Below, piece after piece: positions 12,376-23,700 of a stretch of DNA of 64,000 bases. The number at the start of each line of letters is the position of its first letter. Position 1 is the stretch's first letter. The position numbers were made by a program, and so were the translations under genes. Origin of the DNA: Triplophysa rosa (Eukaryota; Chordata; Actinopteri; Cypriniformes; Nemacheilidae); the NCBI RefSeq assembly GCF_024868665.1, contig NC_079913.1:5847715-5911714 (forward strand), given 5' to 3'. The notes below the pieces were generated by a model, which did no database searches, was not told the origin of the DNA, and worked only from the letters and a program-made list of their open reading frames with translations.

Positions 12376-14477
12376 AGTTCAATTGTTTGACTTACATTTA
12401 TATTACAGTTTTTTTGTGCTGGTTTATTTTATTGCAAAAATTGCCCAATTAGCTTGAAATAGCCAAAAAAAACAGCAGCATTCATTTTAAACCTAAATAG
12501 GCACATGGCAACCAAACAATGTAGACAACTGACTGAAACAACTGCCACGACGATTTATTTGCTTTTTCATCTTTTATAGCCTAGAAAACTCTCTACTTTA
12601 ATGTCATAGTGTTTAGACAATGTTAAATACTTTTTATCTATGAGTTGCTATGGATAAAAGTCAAACATATGTATCAATGCAACTTTCATGCAGAAAAATC
12701 ACTAAAAACCGAGTCGCATCTCAGAAAGAGCCAAAATACTAAAATCTTACAAAAAATTGACACATAAACCAGGCCCGGTTCCTTCCAGGTGCAGAAGGGT
12801 GGACTAACAGATATCCTGGGTGGGCATACCCCAACCACACAGACAGTATAGCTGCAGACAAAATTAAGAGTCCCTTTTTTCTGATAAGAATGTGTTTTGG
12901 TAAAATTATAATTTTTGTTTATTTCTGTGAACTTCTGACAACATTTCTCCCAAATTTCATATAATTTCTTTTTATTTATTTGGAGAAAATGAACTGGAGA
13001 AAACAGGTCAAAACAACAGAAAAGATGATCTGTATTTTTAAAACAGAAACACCGCAAAAAACAAGTTCATATTTAGTTTAAAGCATCATAAAACTAATGT
13101 TTGTACACGTTAGAAAAAGGTTTAAAAAGTTTTATGAGATAACCCAGATTTTTTAAAATTAGTTTATTATCATGCTCTCAGTCACTCTTGAGGTTTGCTT
13201 TTGTTGGAATTCAACAAACACTGCAGTATATGACTGCAATACATTCAGGATTTAAATGATTTATGATGTTATAAATATAACAAACAGGCATTCATTACAG
13301 AAGACTGCCAGTTTAAAACAAAAAATAATTATTGTTGATTATTGCCTTTATATAGTAATTGTGTATAAATTATATAGTAATTTTGTTGATGTTTTACACA
13401 TTAAATAAAGTGGTTATGTAAACTGGACATAAATAAAGGCCTACAAAAGAAAGTGGGTTAAGAACATTCCCCATCACTGAACGATCACTGATTTCTGTTT
13501 AATTTCGTTTAATGAATTGAATGAATTAATCTGATTACACTGCACAATGAACTTTTACATCGTGTCTGCTGTTTTTCATGTGGCATCGTGAGCGTGCATC
13601 GCGGCTAAACTAAACTATTTTGCACATTGTTTTGCTACCACCTGCAGCGTGAATTGGGGTGTTTGAGATGGAGAGAGACAGATTTATTTCTGAAGCTGGA
13701 GCTTCGGAAGATGGAGCTTTCAGTCATTACTGAAAGTCAATAGGTTAAAATATATTGCAAGCAAATAATAGCTGTTTGTTAACAGCACAAAATAAAACCG
13801 CAAAAACGAATAAATGAATCTGATTTTACTGCACAATTAATTTTACATGCTTAATTTTACATGTGCAGTGCATCTAAAATTCCTTTGCACAGTATTTTGC
13901 TTCCACCTGTAGCATGTAGCATGCTTCTCTGTTACAAACTAAAGCCAGAGCAGTGAAGTGAAGAGTGACGTTGCTTTCAGCCAATAGAAAATACAACAAT
14001 TTTGGTGTTATTTTTTGATTCTCATTGGGTGGGCAAGACAGACGTTTAGGTGGGTTCAGCCCACCCCTGCCCATGTCTAGTGCCAGCCCTGATATAAACA
14101 CAAAATTATGTCAAATTTCCCTTATAAGAAAGTATCCTTGTAAAAGTAGTGTGTTTTGTGAATGTAAACAGTTGGGAAACAAGAACGAGAGAATGAGATG
14201 GGGTGGAAGGGGTGACAACATTGCAAATGCATCCAGTTTCTTGTACGTTATTTGTATATGAAAAGTGAACCAATGCATAATTCATTATTTATTATTAAGA
14301 ACAGTAACTTATTATTATTAACGGTTTCAATAAATTTCATGAGAAAATTATGGATAAATGGATGAAACTTGACGAATGAAATTAATTCAGTTTCTGGCAC
14401 TGGCAAGGGTGGCACGCAAGGTAATGTTCATGGCTTCTTCCTATAGAAAATAGTGTCAATTTCCCAATAGCACCACC

Positions 14478-15183
14478 TGCTGTTTTGTAAGAGGAAGTTG
14501 CACATGCATTTGTGAGAAAATCTGCATGATCCCATTTGTGAGAAAATCTGCATGGTAACATTTGTGAGAAAATCAAACTGAGAGAATCTCATAAAAAGGT
14601 GAGACTTAAACACAGTACATTTATATGGTCAACCCGGTCTCGTGAATTGTGTATAAATAACACGCTGTTGCATTATCCTGTAATACGAACGCCAAGGTTA
14701 GATTTTGCGTGCATATGATACGCCAATGTTTGCTTGCACATCGCTGGAGAGCAGCCATTTTGAAACGTACATGAAGAGGAAACACTGAAATAATTTAAAT
14801 AATACTGTTAGGTTTAGGGTTTGGGTTAGGGTAGAGGTTATAATATGCACGCACGCTAACCTTAGGTTTAGGGTTTGGGGATAGGTTAATAAGACAAATT
14901 GCCGGTTGATATGCACGCGCGCTAAATTGGCGTATCATATGCACGCAAAATCTAACTTTGGCGTACGTATTTCACGATAATGCAACGCGCATGTTATTTA
15001 TACGCAATTCATGAGACTGGGCTCATATGGTACACCTTTGCATTTTCTCTCGAATTGCATTATGTATTTGTAAAACGCTTTCTGTTTGTTTCAGAGTTTA
15101 TTTCTTTTGCATAAAAGGTTGCATTTGTTTGCAAAACGCTGGATTTGTTTGTTAAGTTTAGGCACAATTTTCGCTCCATAAGC
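14478..15183 (-). repeat. Right arm of the large inverted repeat, split by a MITE
   Basis: Reverse complement of 12,113-12,375 in two blocks (14,478-14,629 and 15,025-15,183). A short unit, catttgtgagaaaatctgcatg, is also tandemly repeated near 14,510-14,570, seen only once in the left arm. The split marks a younger insertion. Confidence 0.85.
14630..15024. mobile_element. Palindromic MITE inserted in the inverted-repeat arm, with readable TSD
   Basis: Termini CAACCCGGTCTCGTGAATTG and, on the opposite strand, GAGCCCAGTCTCATGAATTG. The arms continue through gtataaataacac, gttgcattatc and gcgtgcatatgatacgcca. The insertion is flanked by ATATGGT at 14,623-14,629 and 15,025-15,031. The uninterrupted copy of the site at 12,258-12,272, on the other strand, confirms the empty-site sequence. 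No coding capacity. Confidence 0.85.
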
Positions 15184-17159
15184 GATGCAACGTGGCGAAA
15201 GCAAAAATAAACTGGACGTTTGTTGCGTCTCTTTGCGCTGCATCCAGTGGGCACAGAATTTCTGTTTATAATGGCTTCGTGTTGTATTCGCGCCGCTCGC
15301 GGGGCAGGGCGAGCGTTTTCAATCCATTCCCATAGAAGCTGAGCTCGCGTCGCGTTGCGCTCGCGGAGCAAAGCGAGAACTCCTCTTCTTTAATCCTTTT
15401 CCCCAATTAATCGAGTACTCGTTTTTCAACCCTGTCCAGTACTCGAAATGAAATATGATCAAAAATGCCCATCCCTATGCTCTGCAGAAAAAACTCGTGA
15501 ATTTTTGGTTTCTCATCCAGACCTCTACCGCCATTAGAATAGTCATTGTGTGCTATCAACCAGGATCAGTCATCTCATTGAAGCCTTAGTAAAAACTAAG
15601 GTTCAGGACAAGTAAATGTTTAACCGTCCATCTCACAAAATGAAAATGTATGATGCTGCAAATCCCTTTAAATAATCGAACAATCTATATTAACAATAAA
15701 AACAATACACAGAAAAGTGTGTACAGTATGTGCAACAATAACATGCATAATAGTGCTTATGTAATGTCTTAACATAACATAGCTGTGACAATAAGGGTTG
15801 TTTCTATTTAAATAGCTCTGTTTACACATTTAGTATAAGGGGGTCCCTGCTCCATGCATTTCTCATTTAAGGGCTCCTTGCCCCGAAAAACGTTGAAGAC
15901 CCCTGGTGTAATGCATAATGGGGGTGGAAGTGGCAAATTTTGAGTTTTGGCAAGTGGGGAGGTTGGCAACCCGCAGACCTGGCAACCCGGTTTGCAAGCC
16001 CAATTTTTACGTGCATCGGTATAGGGTTAAGAAATAAGTTGACAAGAACTTGCAAAGTTAGTGATAACTTGTAAAATATCTCAAGTAAAATATCAAAATA
16101 AAAAGTGTTAGCAAATTGGGAAGAGAGGGTATGGAAAACAAAACCAGCAGCTTCCTCAGCAGACACAAACTAAGCCAAGCCAGATCAATTCAAACAGCCT
16201 CTAACAAACGTCTTGAAAATAAGATTCTATGCCCCGAACTTTGCAACTAGTTGCTCTCCAGTGTGCACCACTTGACACCAAATAAAATAAATATTGAATA
16301 AAAAAACTATTGCATTTAACATTAGTGTCCCCAAAACTCCAAAAAAAGGTTTACATGCTACTACAGCATTTACCACCTATAAAAAAGCATCCACTCACAA
16401 CCTCCTGGGGTCATGCGTGGGACACGTCCACAGGGTGCATCAGGACATGTGCACAAGATGCAAAGTTAGGCAGTCAAAACAACCCAGCAGATTCAAAACA
16501 AACAGGCAAGAAGTAACCTTTCCCAGCTCCAGAGATACACTCGTACTCCACATTCCCACACACCACATCCATTACACCCCGACCGTAGCTGTGCACGGAC
16601 ACGCACGTCCCCAATAACAGCACGTCCTCCTAAACCAAACACAGGGGCCGTGGTGAGCCTCACCCCTTGACCAACTTCAAAACACAGAGCTGGTTTTTAA
16701 TTCCCCGTCCTGGGAAAAGAATGTCTTAGAGGGTCTGCGAATGAACTATTTGAAGAGCATAGATCACCAGCAGACACTTCCTGATAGTAATATAAGGAAT
16801 AAGGCGGCTGAATCCCGGGGTTTATTTATGTTCGGCATGCCAGAGAGAGGTGGTGTGGTGATTGCCTGGTGGCATTCCAAAGCGGTGATAAATCACTCAC
16901 AGACGCCCACCGTCATTTAGAGGAAAGAAAAATGAAATTTTGCTAACAAAACTCGAACAGAAAAGAAAAACCTGTACAGCTTTCATAAATAACCAGGGTT
17001 AACTTGTGAAGGATATTAAGGACAGTTACATTTTAAGTTAGGACTGATCTTTTTTTGGCTCCGTCTAAAGGCCTTCAATTGTACATTCTTTGACACAGCT
17101 CAAGCCACAGAATTGCAGAGGACAAGACTTTATTGCGCTCGTTTCTGACCTCATGATAA

Positions 17160-17410
17160 TTTTTTGATTGGTACTTCCTCCTCTAAGGTAGCCGAGCTCA
17201 GACTGCGCACATTTGGAACCAATCAGCATAAAAGGCGCGCTCAGTACGAGAGTGTCCGGTTCTGTGCAACGATGCCAAGCGTTGCCTCCAGAACCCTGGC
17301 CTTACACTGCATACCCCGAGCCCTTCATGTGGTTTCTGTCAAATTGCATCATTTGGAACGGGGCCACATACAGACTCTGGCCCTCAGCCCCCACACTGCT
17401 CATTGAAAAA
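17160..17410 (+). promoter_or_regulatory. Promoter-like CCAAT/TATA cluster with short downstream frame
   Basis: ttgattggta (inverted CCAAT, ~17,163) and gaaccaatcagcataaaagg (~17,216-17,235) put a CCAAT box a few bases before an ATAAAAG TATA-like hexamer, followed by GC-rich gcgcgctcagtacg. About 35 bp further an ATG opens a 45-codon frame, and a second overlapping frame is also open. Neither resembles a known protein. It could be a promoter of an unannotated RNA or chance. Confidence 0.25.
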
Positions 17411-20400
17411 AAGTAAATACTTGGCAGACCTTTACAGAGCTAAAATGAGATCATTGACTTTACTCCAGGAAAGGAGTCACAACATATCCATCAGACGAAT
17501 GCCTGATAGCGCTGGCAGAGCAGCACAGTTCCGCAAATCTTTTGGCTTCTGCAACTAACCACATTATGACATCTGAAGAATCTCAAATACAGGTAAAAGG
17601 TGAAGGCTTGGACAAGTTTGTTAGACCTTGGGATGGTCAAGGGGGCTCCAGGGCTCCATGGTGAGTTGGATAGGGCTTAGTGATAACAAGGTCTCAAAAT
17701 TTTTGTGAGAAGCTACAAAACAAGACTTGCAAAATCTCTTGGTCAACAAAGTGTGGACGGCTATAGACAAGGTATGGGAACAGGGCACTTCAAAGGTGCA
17801 TTACACTGATGATGGCTACATAAAGGAACGAAAAAATGATTCAAATAAATCAAAAGTCCTCAAAGTTTTGGTCTTAAGAAGGAACTTGCAACAAAACACA
17901 GATGCTGGTCTATGCAAAGTCACTGTAATCCCAAAGTAAGCACAGATTTACAATTAACATCAAGCCACTAAGGAAAAAAGTTAACTTGCATGTACACATA
18001 CCCAACATGTAGAGTCTATTTGAAGGTCTTCATGTTTGTTTTGTGATATAGTGAGGTGTTTATGTCTTGGATGACTTCATGGATCATGGACTGTATGTTT
18101 GGGCCGTAGAGCTGCTGTCATTGGTTCTTTTGTTTGGTTTAGTGCTTGACTAATGGGGCCACTGGGACAAGTGATCATGCGTGGTTTATGTGATAGTTTG
18201 TTGGCTAACAAAAAACAAGACGGACCAAGGTTTCCGAACAAGAAACAAAATGTGCAAACATATCAATGTACAAGGCTTTCCCTACATTCTGCACGTTAAA
18301 GCATAAATGCAGACAAATATGACAAGACCCATTTCGACCACGGGATGTTTTGGAATTCCATATACAAACAAACTTCTTGTAACAGTTGAAGCCGTCGCAC
18401 ATCCACATAGCAAGTTCACTTTTGCTCTATAAATGACAAAATTGTTTGACTTCCGGTGATGATATGGGGTCCAAAGGCGGTTTGAGACAATCCAGCTGGC
18501 CGTCTACTCAAACCTCTATCCTCCGTCGAAAGCCCCTACCCCACCAGCGACACAGTCTAAACACACCTGACTTGTAAATATTCTTTATTGCACGGGTAAC
18601 GTAAACGCTCTTAGCGACAGGCCCATCGGACGATTTTTCCCACACTCACAGACTAAGGCAAACCACTCTGTTCTTTAAACAACAGCACCCAGGAGAAAGA
18701 GGCGAGGCTGACGTCACCCCTATCAGGGTTTGAAAACGCACTTCTAGCAGCTCATCAAGTGCACTACGTCTCCAGTCAACCCAAGAGACTCCTAGGGTGT
18801 CTGGATTTTCTTCTGCTCACAATAGCAACTTGTGGCGGATGATGCTCAGCATTTGGGGAGCTGCTGAAAATAAGAATGAAATAAGCGAATCGTGCTTTGG
18901 TCTTTTGAAATTCAAGCTTTTGCTAAATTAAAAATGGGTATATTAATACCTTTTCGTAATTTGACAAAATTCTGCATGTCTTTCAAGATATTTACTTTTT
19001 GCATAGGTGTTGTTTACACAAATGCACTTTCCTAGGACCATTTCATTCATAAATCAAACCCAAAATGCACTTGACGAATGCAGCGAAATTGATTTAGGCT
19101 CAACAAGTATAAATTATCTAGCTAAAAACACCGTTGATTTTAGGAAAAGTTCACCTAAAAAATAAAAATTCTTAAAACTCACCAGTGGTTTCAAATCCCA
19201 AAAAGAAGTTTCCAGGCTGTTGTCTTCCATAAAGCGAAGAATAAAGAGCACCATAAAAGTGACGTTGAACAAATTATTTTCACATTTAAATACATGCTAT
19301 CACATCTGAGATTTCTCATTTCAAAGGAAAACATGAAAATCGATGCCATAAAAAATATAAAAGAGCAACATTCCAACAGAATCAAATCATATCAGAAAAA
19401 CAAGATGTATGTAAATGTGTGCATGTGTTCTCAACACATGTAAACAAAACTCACAACATCAACAAATTATTCTTAATACTTCTTTATTCACACTGGTCAA
19501 TATGAATCAAATATCAATATTCAATGTAATCAAAGTGAATCCATATCCAAGAAAATATTAAACTCAGAAGAAAAACAGGCACTACAAGCAGGGAGACCAA
19601 AACAGCACCTTTAAAAGTCAGGCTACGTTTGTGTTCAGACTAAACATTTATCATATGTTCCATTTTATTTCAAAGAATGCTTTGTTCTCCACTTTTGCTT
19701 ACTTTACTGCTCACAGGAGCACTTGCATAGCATTTTCCTCAAACTTCATGACCTCCCTATATCGTATGTCACTTTAGAAACAGCTCAGCTCTGTGACTGC
19801 ACCTACATGATTTGTTTTCAATCATTGTGCTTTCAATATTCAGTGGGGTTCAAACATATTTGACCAGTAGTGAAACTGCTAAATAAGTGCAAAAATGTTA
19901 TAAAGTATAATAAAATTGGCTGAATAAACGATGTTAACCGACTACTTCACATTTTTATTAAAAGTAAAATGTTTAACTGTAAAGTAGTGATGAGTTGCTA
20001 TAATTAAATTGCCTAATCACTTTAATTTGTTAAGTTACAGTAACAAAAACATATGAATTATTGATACGATTTATTATTTGAACATATTTGTTTGCAAAAA
20101 CAGATAACTCAAAAATCATGTTTTTTATTGTGTTATTACTTAATCAAAACAACCCAACTGCAGTTTGATTAATATTACTTGGAATGCACAGTAAGAAAAA
20201 CATGATTATTAAACATTCTTATCAGTTTTTGCAAATTAACTCTTCATATGTTGATGTGACATACTGATCACATCATATTTTATAGTGTGCAAATTTGCAC
20301 AAATCTTGTTAATCCCAGTATGATCTGGGAATATTCCAGGGTGTCAGAGAAAGCAAATTTTACACATTTTTTCAATTTAAGCCTTTATAACTTAAGCACT

Positions 20401-20412
20401 TTATACCCTTGT

Positions 20413-20422
20413 TTTATTTATT
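20413..20422 (-). terminator. msrb3: Candidate msrb3 polyadenylation signals
   Basis: Reverse strand reads CAATAAATAAAAC, two overlapping AATAAA hexamers about 375 bp past the msrb3 stop codon. These are the nearest canonical signals, but a further AATAAA at 18,584-18,589 is possible. Confidence 0.45.
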
Positions 20423-20793
20423 GTTTTGTTTAATGTAAACTTAAAAATAAACAGATTTTCAATGTGCCCTCAAGACGCTTGAACCCCACTGTATCTCTGA
20501 GCACAAAATCATTACTAACACACTTCTAACATTATAAAAAACAACCACTGAGTATTCCCAAGCTTTCTGAAAGCTTTTCAGAAACATGCTTAGGTCATGA
20601 AGTTGAGGCAAACATAAAGCCATTTAAACCAGACAACTGGGATGTGGATATTGCATATTGCATTCCTTACATCATTCAGACAAACGTTGCGAAAAATATA
20701 TATCTGCCTGATTGCACAGCTTGATTTGGAACGGTGACTTTGGAGTAGCCTATGCGTGACATCTGCGACTTGATTGGTCCATTTCAAGTCCTA

Positions 20794-23700
20794 TTAAAGT
20801 TCACTGTTCTTACTAGAAGATGGCGATTGACCTGCTGCTCCGGTTGGTTCCGCCTCTTCAGAGGCACCGTCTTTTGACTGGAAACTGAGAGAGGCGGAGT
20901 TTATGCAGTAACGTTTCCTTGTAGGGCGGGGTCCATCATCAAAGACATGGCCCAGGTGAGCGCCACACTGCAGGTAGAGGGCAGGAGGAAAAGATACACC
21001 TTAAAGAATGTGCTGGCATGGCCTATGAAACTGTTGAAAAGTTGTCACTCGGTTTTGTACCTGACTGCAGTTTATCTCCACTCTATGCATGCCGTACGAA
21101 AAGTCATCGGTTTGCGTTATAGACTCCTTATTGATCAAATCGAAAAAGGAAGGCCATCCTGCAAAACCAGTAAAGAATTAATTGTAAAGCGACTCTTCAA
21201 GAGAGCATGTTGGTGGACCTCATCTTCTTGCCAATCTTTTTTCTCTTAGCTGAGGCAAAGCAAAAGATATAAAGTATGTGCTTAGGACACGGAGGGATGT
21301 TGTAGCTAAGCTACAAAATGTCCTTACATTTTGTATGGATCACATTAATATTTAATAGGATTTTGTTTCATGCTAGTCCAAATACAAAGCGATCGCCCAT
21401 ATGCCATACTGTACGTCTGGCCATCGTCTCATGAGATCAGCAAGTGAAATAAACCGTCCTAAAAACTGACAGTGTTATCACTGGTGTCCCACAATCCTGT
21501 TTCTTTCATCTGGAAACTTTCTATCCAGTAACAGGGGTGTGAGTGGAAAGAATGGCTGTACTGGCTCATAGGTGGTCCCTGCTTATGGCTTTCTAAGAAG
21601 GTGGGACGTCTGGAGGAAAGAAACCTTGGGAACTTACTACTACACAGCCTCTGACCACATATTTGTTTAGATCATTCACAAAAAGCCTAGCAAATTTTTG
21701 AAAAGACAGCGTTTCAAAAAACATATCTTAATGTGGGATGAACTAAGTACAGGTAAAACGCTACTGGCAATGTAGGATATGCCACATGCAATTATTGTTC
21801 ACAACATTAAAGGTGCCGTGTACAATTTATGAAAATCCAGACCTTCAGAAACACAATTTTTTTCTGTATTTTAGTTGCACTACGCCAAAATTAATTCTTC
21901 ACATTTTTGAGGTGTCCAACCACCATCAGCAAACCAGGACTGTGTGCACCAGCAAACTGTCCACACGTCAAGGATTCATTTGAGAGCGATTTTTCCTATA
22001 AATATCATGCAGCGAGAACTGTTCAAGGGCCACCATAGGAGATCTGGCTCTTTCATACCCTTCCTTGTGCACCAAGTTTGGCAACTAATGGTGTAATCTA
22101 TCTTGATAACCAAGCATCAGTTACTCTGAATGAGATCAGGTCAGGCTTAAGGAAGCAGGAGTGTGCTTATTGCCGTCACACTGTTTGTGGAAAAAAACAA
22201 GTAATTTAAGCACTAGCAGACGCCTTTTCTTCACCCCCCAAAAACCCCTCAACACCCCCATCCCTTCCCTGTCAGGGCGAAGATGCTTGGCTACAACTAC
22301 AAAGCCGCCAAACTCCACTAGCAGGACGCTCTTGGAGGAATATAGGAATCCTATGACTCAGACCGAGAGAATCCCAACGGATCACTGCAGAGCTGATCTA
22401 ATGGAGCTTTATCACCAGGGCAAGGAGCCCGGTGAATGGAACGGTGTAGCAGCGCTCTAACAAAACAGGAAATTGAGTTTATACTACTTCGGGATGCACT
22501 TCTGTCCACGTACACGGGACATTTGGCTCCCATCTCAATGACAAAAATCATTTTTCAACACAGCCCACATATGTTTCTCATTTCTGGCTGTTTTCTGAGG
22601 AGAATTCATGCATTCGCATACACGTCGTTGGGAGGCCGTGTAAAAATAGCCTGTGTAGCGCAGCAGAAGTATGGAATTTGAATCTCGAATCTGTAACGAA
22701 TCAGCAAAGCGTAGCTGCTATATATTATATTGGCATTGTATACACTTAACATCAACTCAACGTTCATTTACTCTGAGCTGATGAGAGTCTTTTTAAGCTT
22801 TAAAAAAGAGGTTTAATACACATCTTAATCTTATAAAGAGAAAACTATGTCATTGCAACAACAAAGGCCATTTGGGCCACATTATGATGGCCAGCACTTA
22901 CATATGATCAGAAAAAAAAATTCATGATCAGATTTATGGATTTTTGGGCCTGTAAGTTCACTTGCTCGACAGTGTTCAAATCATGTTAAACAATGATGTT
23001 TTTTAAAATAAAAACATAACACATACATTATGATAGCCAACACATCCATTAAGAAAGACCATAGACAGATTTTGAACTCCACATCTTTTCAATTCTTCAT
23101 TAGATCTCACTCTCAAAATAGATAAATTAAAAGGATAAAAGGACTAAATGTCTACAATTCTTTTCCGGTAAGATATTCCCTAATTGTCCAGGAAGTTATT
23201 TCCTAATTGCAAAAGAAGACAGAATGCCAAGGTTAATGTGGACAAATTAGGAACCACAAAATATCAAAATGACAGCAGCTGAATGTTTACGCCAATTTCA
23301 TTAATTTACAGTAAAAGATAGCGCTCATTAAACATTTTGTAATCTTCCTAAAGCAGACTGTTTGTTTTATGTCCGTGCTGTAAATCATATATTAAGGAGC
23401 ATGAGAGCTTTTGTGCTCCATTAGCCAGTTGACTGATTCACATTTGTCCTTGCGATCAACCATAAAGCAGGTTGATGAGGTCAAAACACCCCCCCTTTGT
23501 GGAGAATGAGCTAATTTGGTATCTCTGTTACCCTATTCATTTGCAAACATTACTATCAGCTTAAGATACTGTCGCTGTTCTGGAAAAGTATAAGGTAATA
23601 AAACAATTCGTACAACAATTAGCTTGTACAAAAAGATGTGCTCGTATGTAAATATAAAACAAAAGACATAAAGGATGTATCTTGTTTATAAAGATTTAGT

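Larger units (their letters stand above)
11750..15478. mobile_element. Possible second, nested hAT-like element
   Basis: CTGGGATGGGCATCGATCG near the left end is mirrored at 15,460-15,478, where the reverse strand reads ATAGGGATGGGCATTTTTG. GGGATGGGCAT is shared exactly, and both ends are followed by CGAGTAC/TACTCGA-type sequence (gttactcgaac at 11,775 and cgagtactcg at 15,411). No clear target-site duplication was found, so this assignment is tentative. It lies wholly inside the outer hAT-like insertion. Confidence 0.45.
11254..15907. mobile_element. hAT-like DNA transposon insertion (~4.65 kb, no intact transposase seen)
   Basis: Left terminus CATGGGTCTTCAACCGGGG; right terminus, read on the other strand, CAGGGGTCTTCAACGTTTTT. 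These are terminal inverted repeats of about 14-15 bp with one mismatch, flanked by GTGTAATG on both sides. The subterminal regions are GC-rich (gggtccgcggtgg and ggcaaggagccctt on their own strands). Inside, no long transposase frame survives: the largest open frames are near 120 codons and lack the hAT dimerisation motif. The interior is mostly occupied by further elements (11,750-15,478, 12,113-15,183, 14,630-15,024), so it is a nested, dead insertion. It lies in the intergenic DNA between hmga2 and msrb3. Confidence 0.7.
15908..20500. other. Intergenic DNA left of msrb3; may include its 3' UTR
   Basis: No coding exon recognised. Reverse-strand AATAAA signals occur at 20,413-20,422 (two overlapping) and 18,584-18,589. 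If the distal site is used, msrb3 has a 3' UTR of about 2.2 kb; if the proximal pair is used, about 380 bp. A CCAAT/TATA-like cluster near 17,210-17,235 is described separately. Confidence 0.5.

Noticed and set aside
12686..13057. 123-codon minus-strand frame inside the hAT-like insertion
   Set aside because: No hAT transposase motif, low-complexity Phe/Cys-rich translation, no splice partners; treated as chance.
20794..20967. msrb3 as a selenoprotein needing a SECIS element
   Set aside because: The catalytic codon is TGC (Cys) in RYCINS and the frame has no internal TGA.
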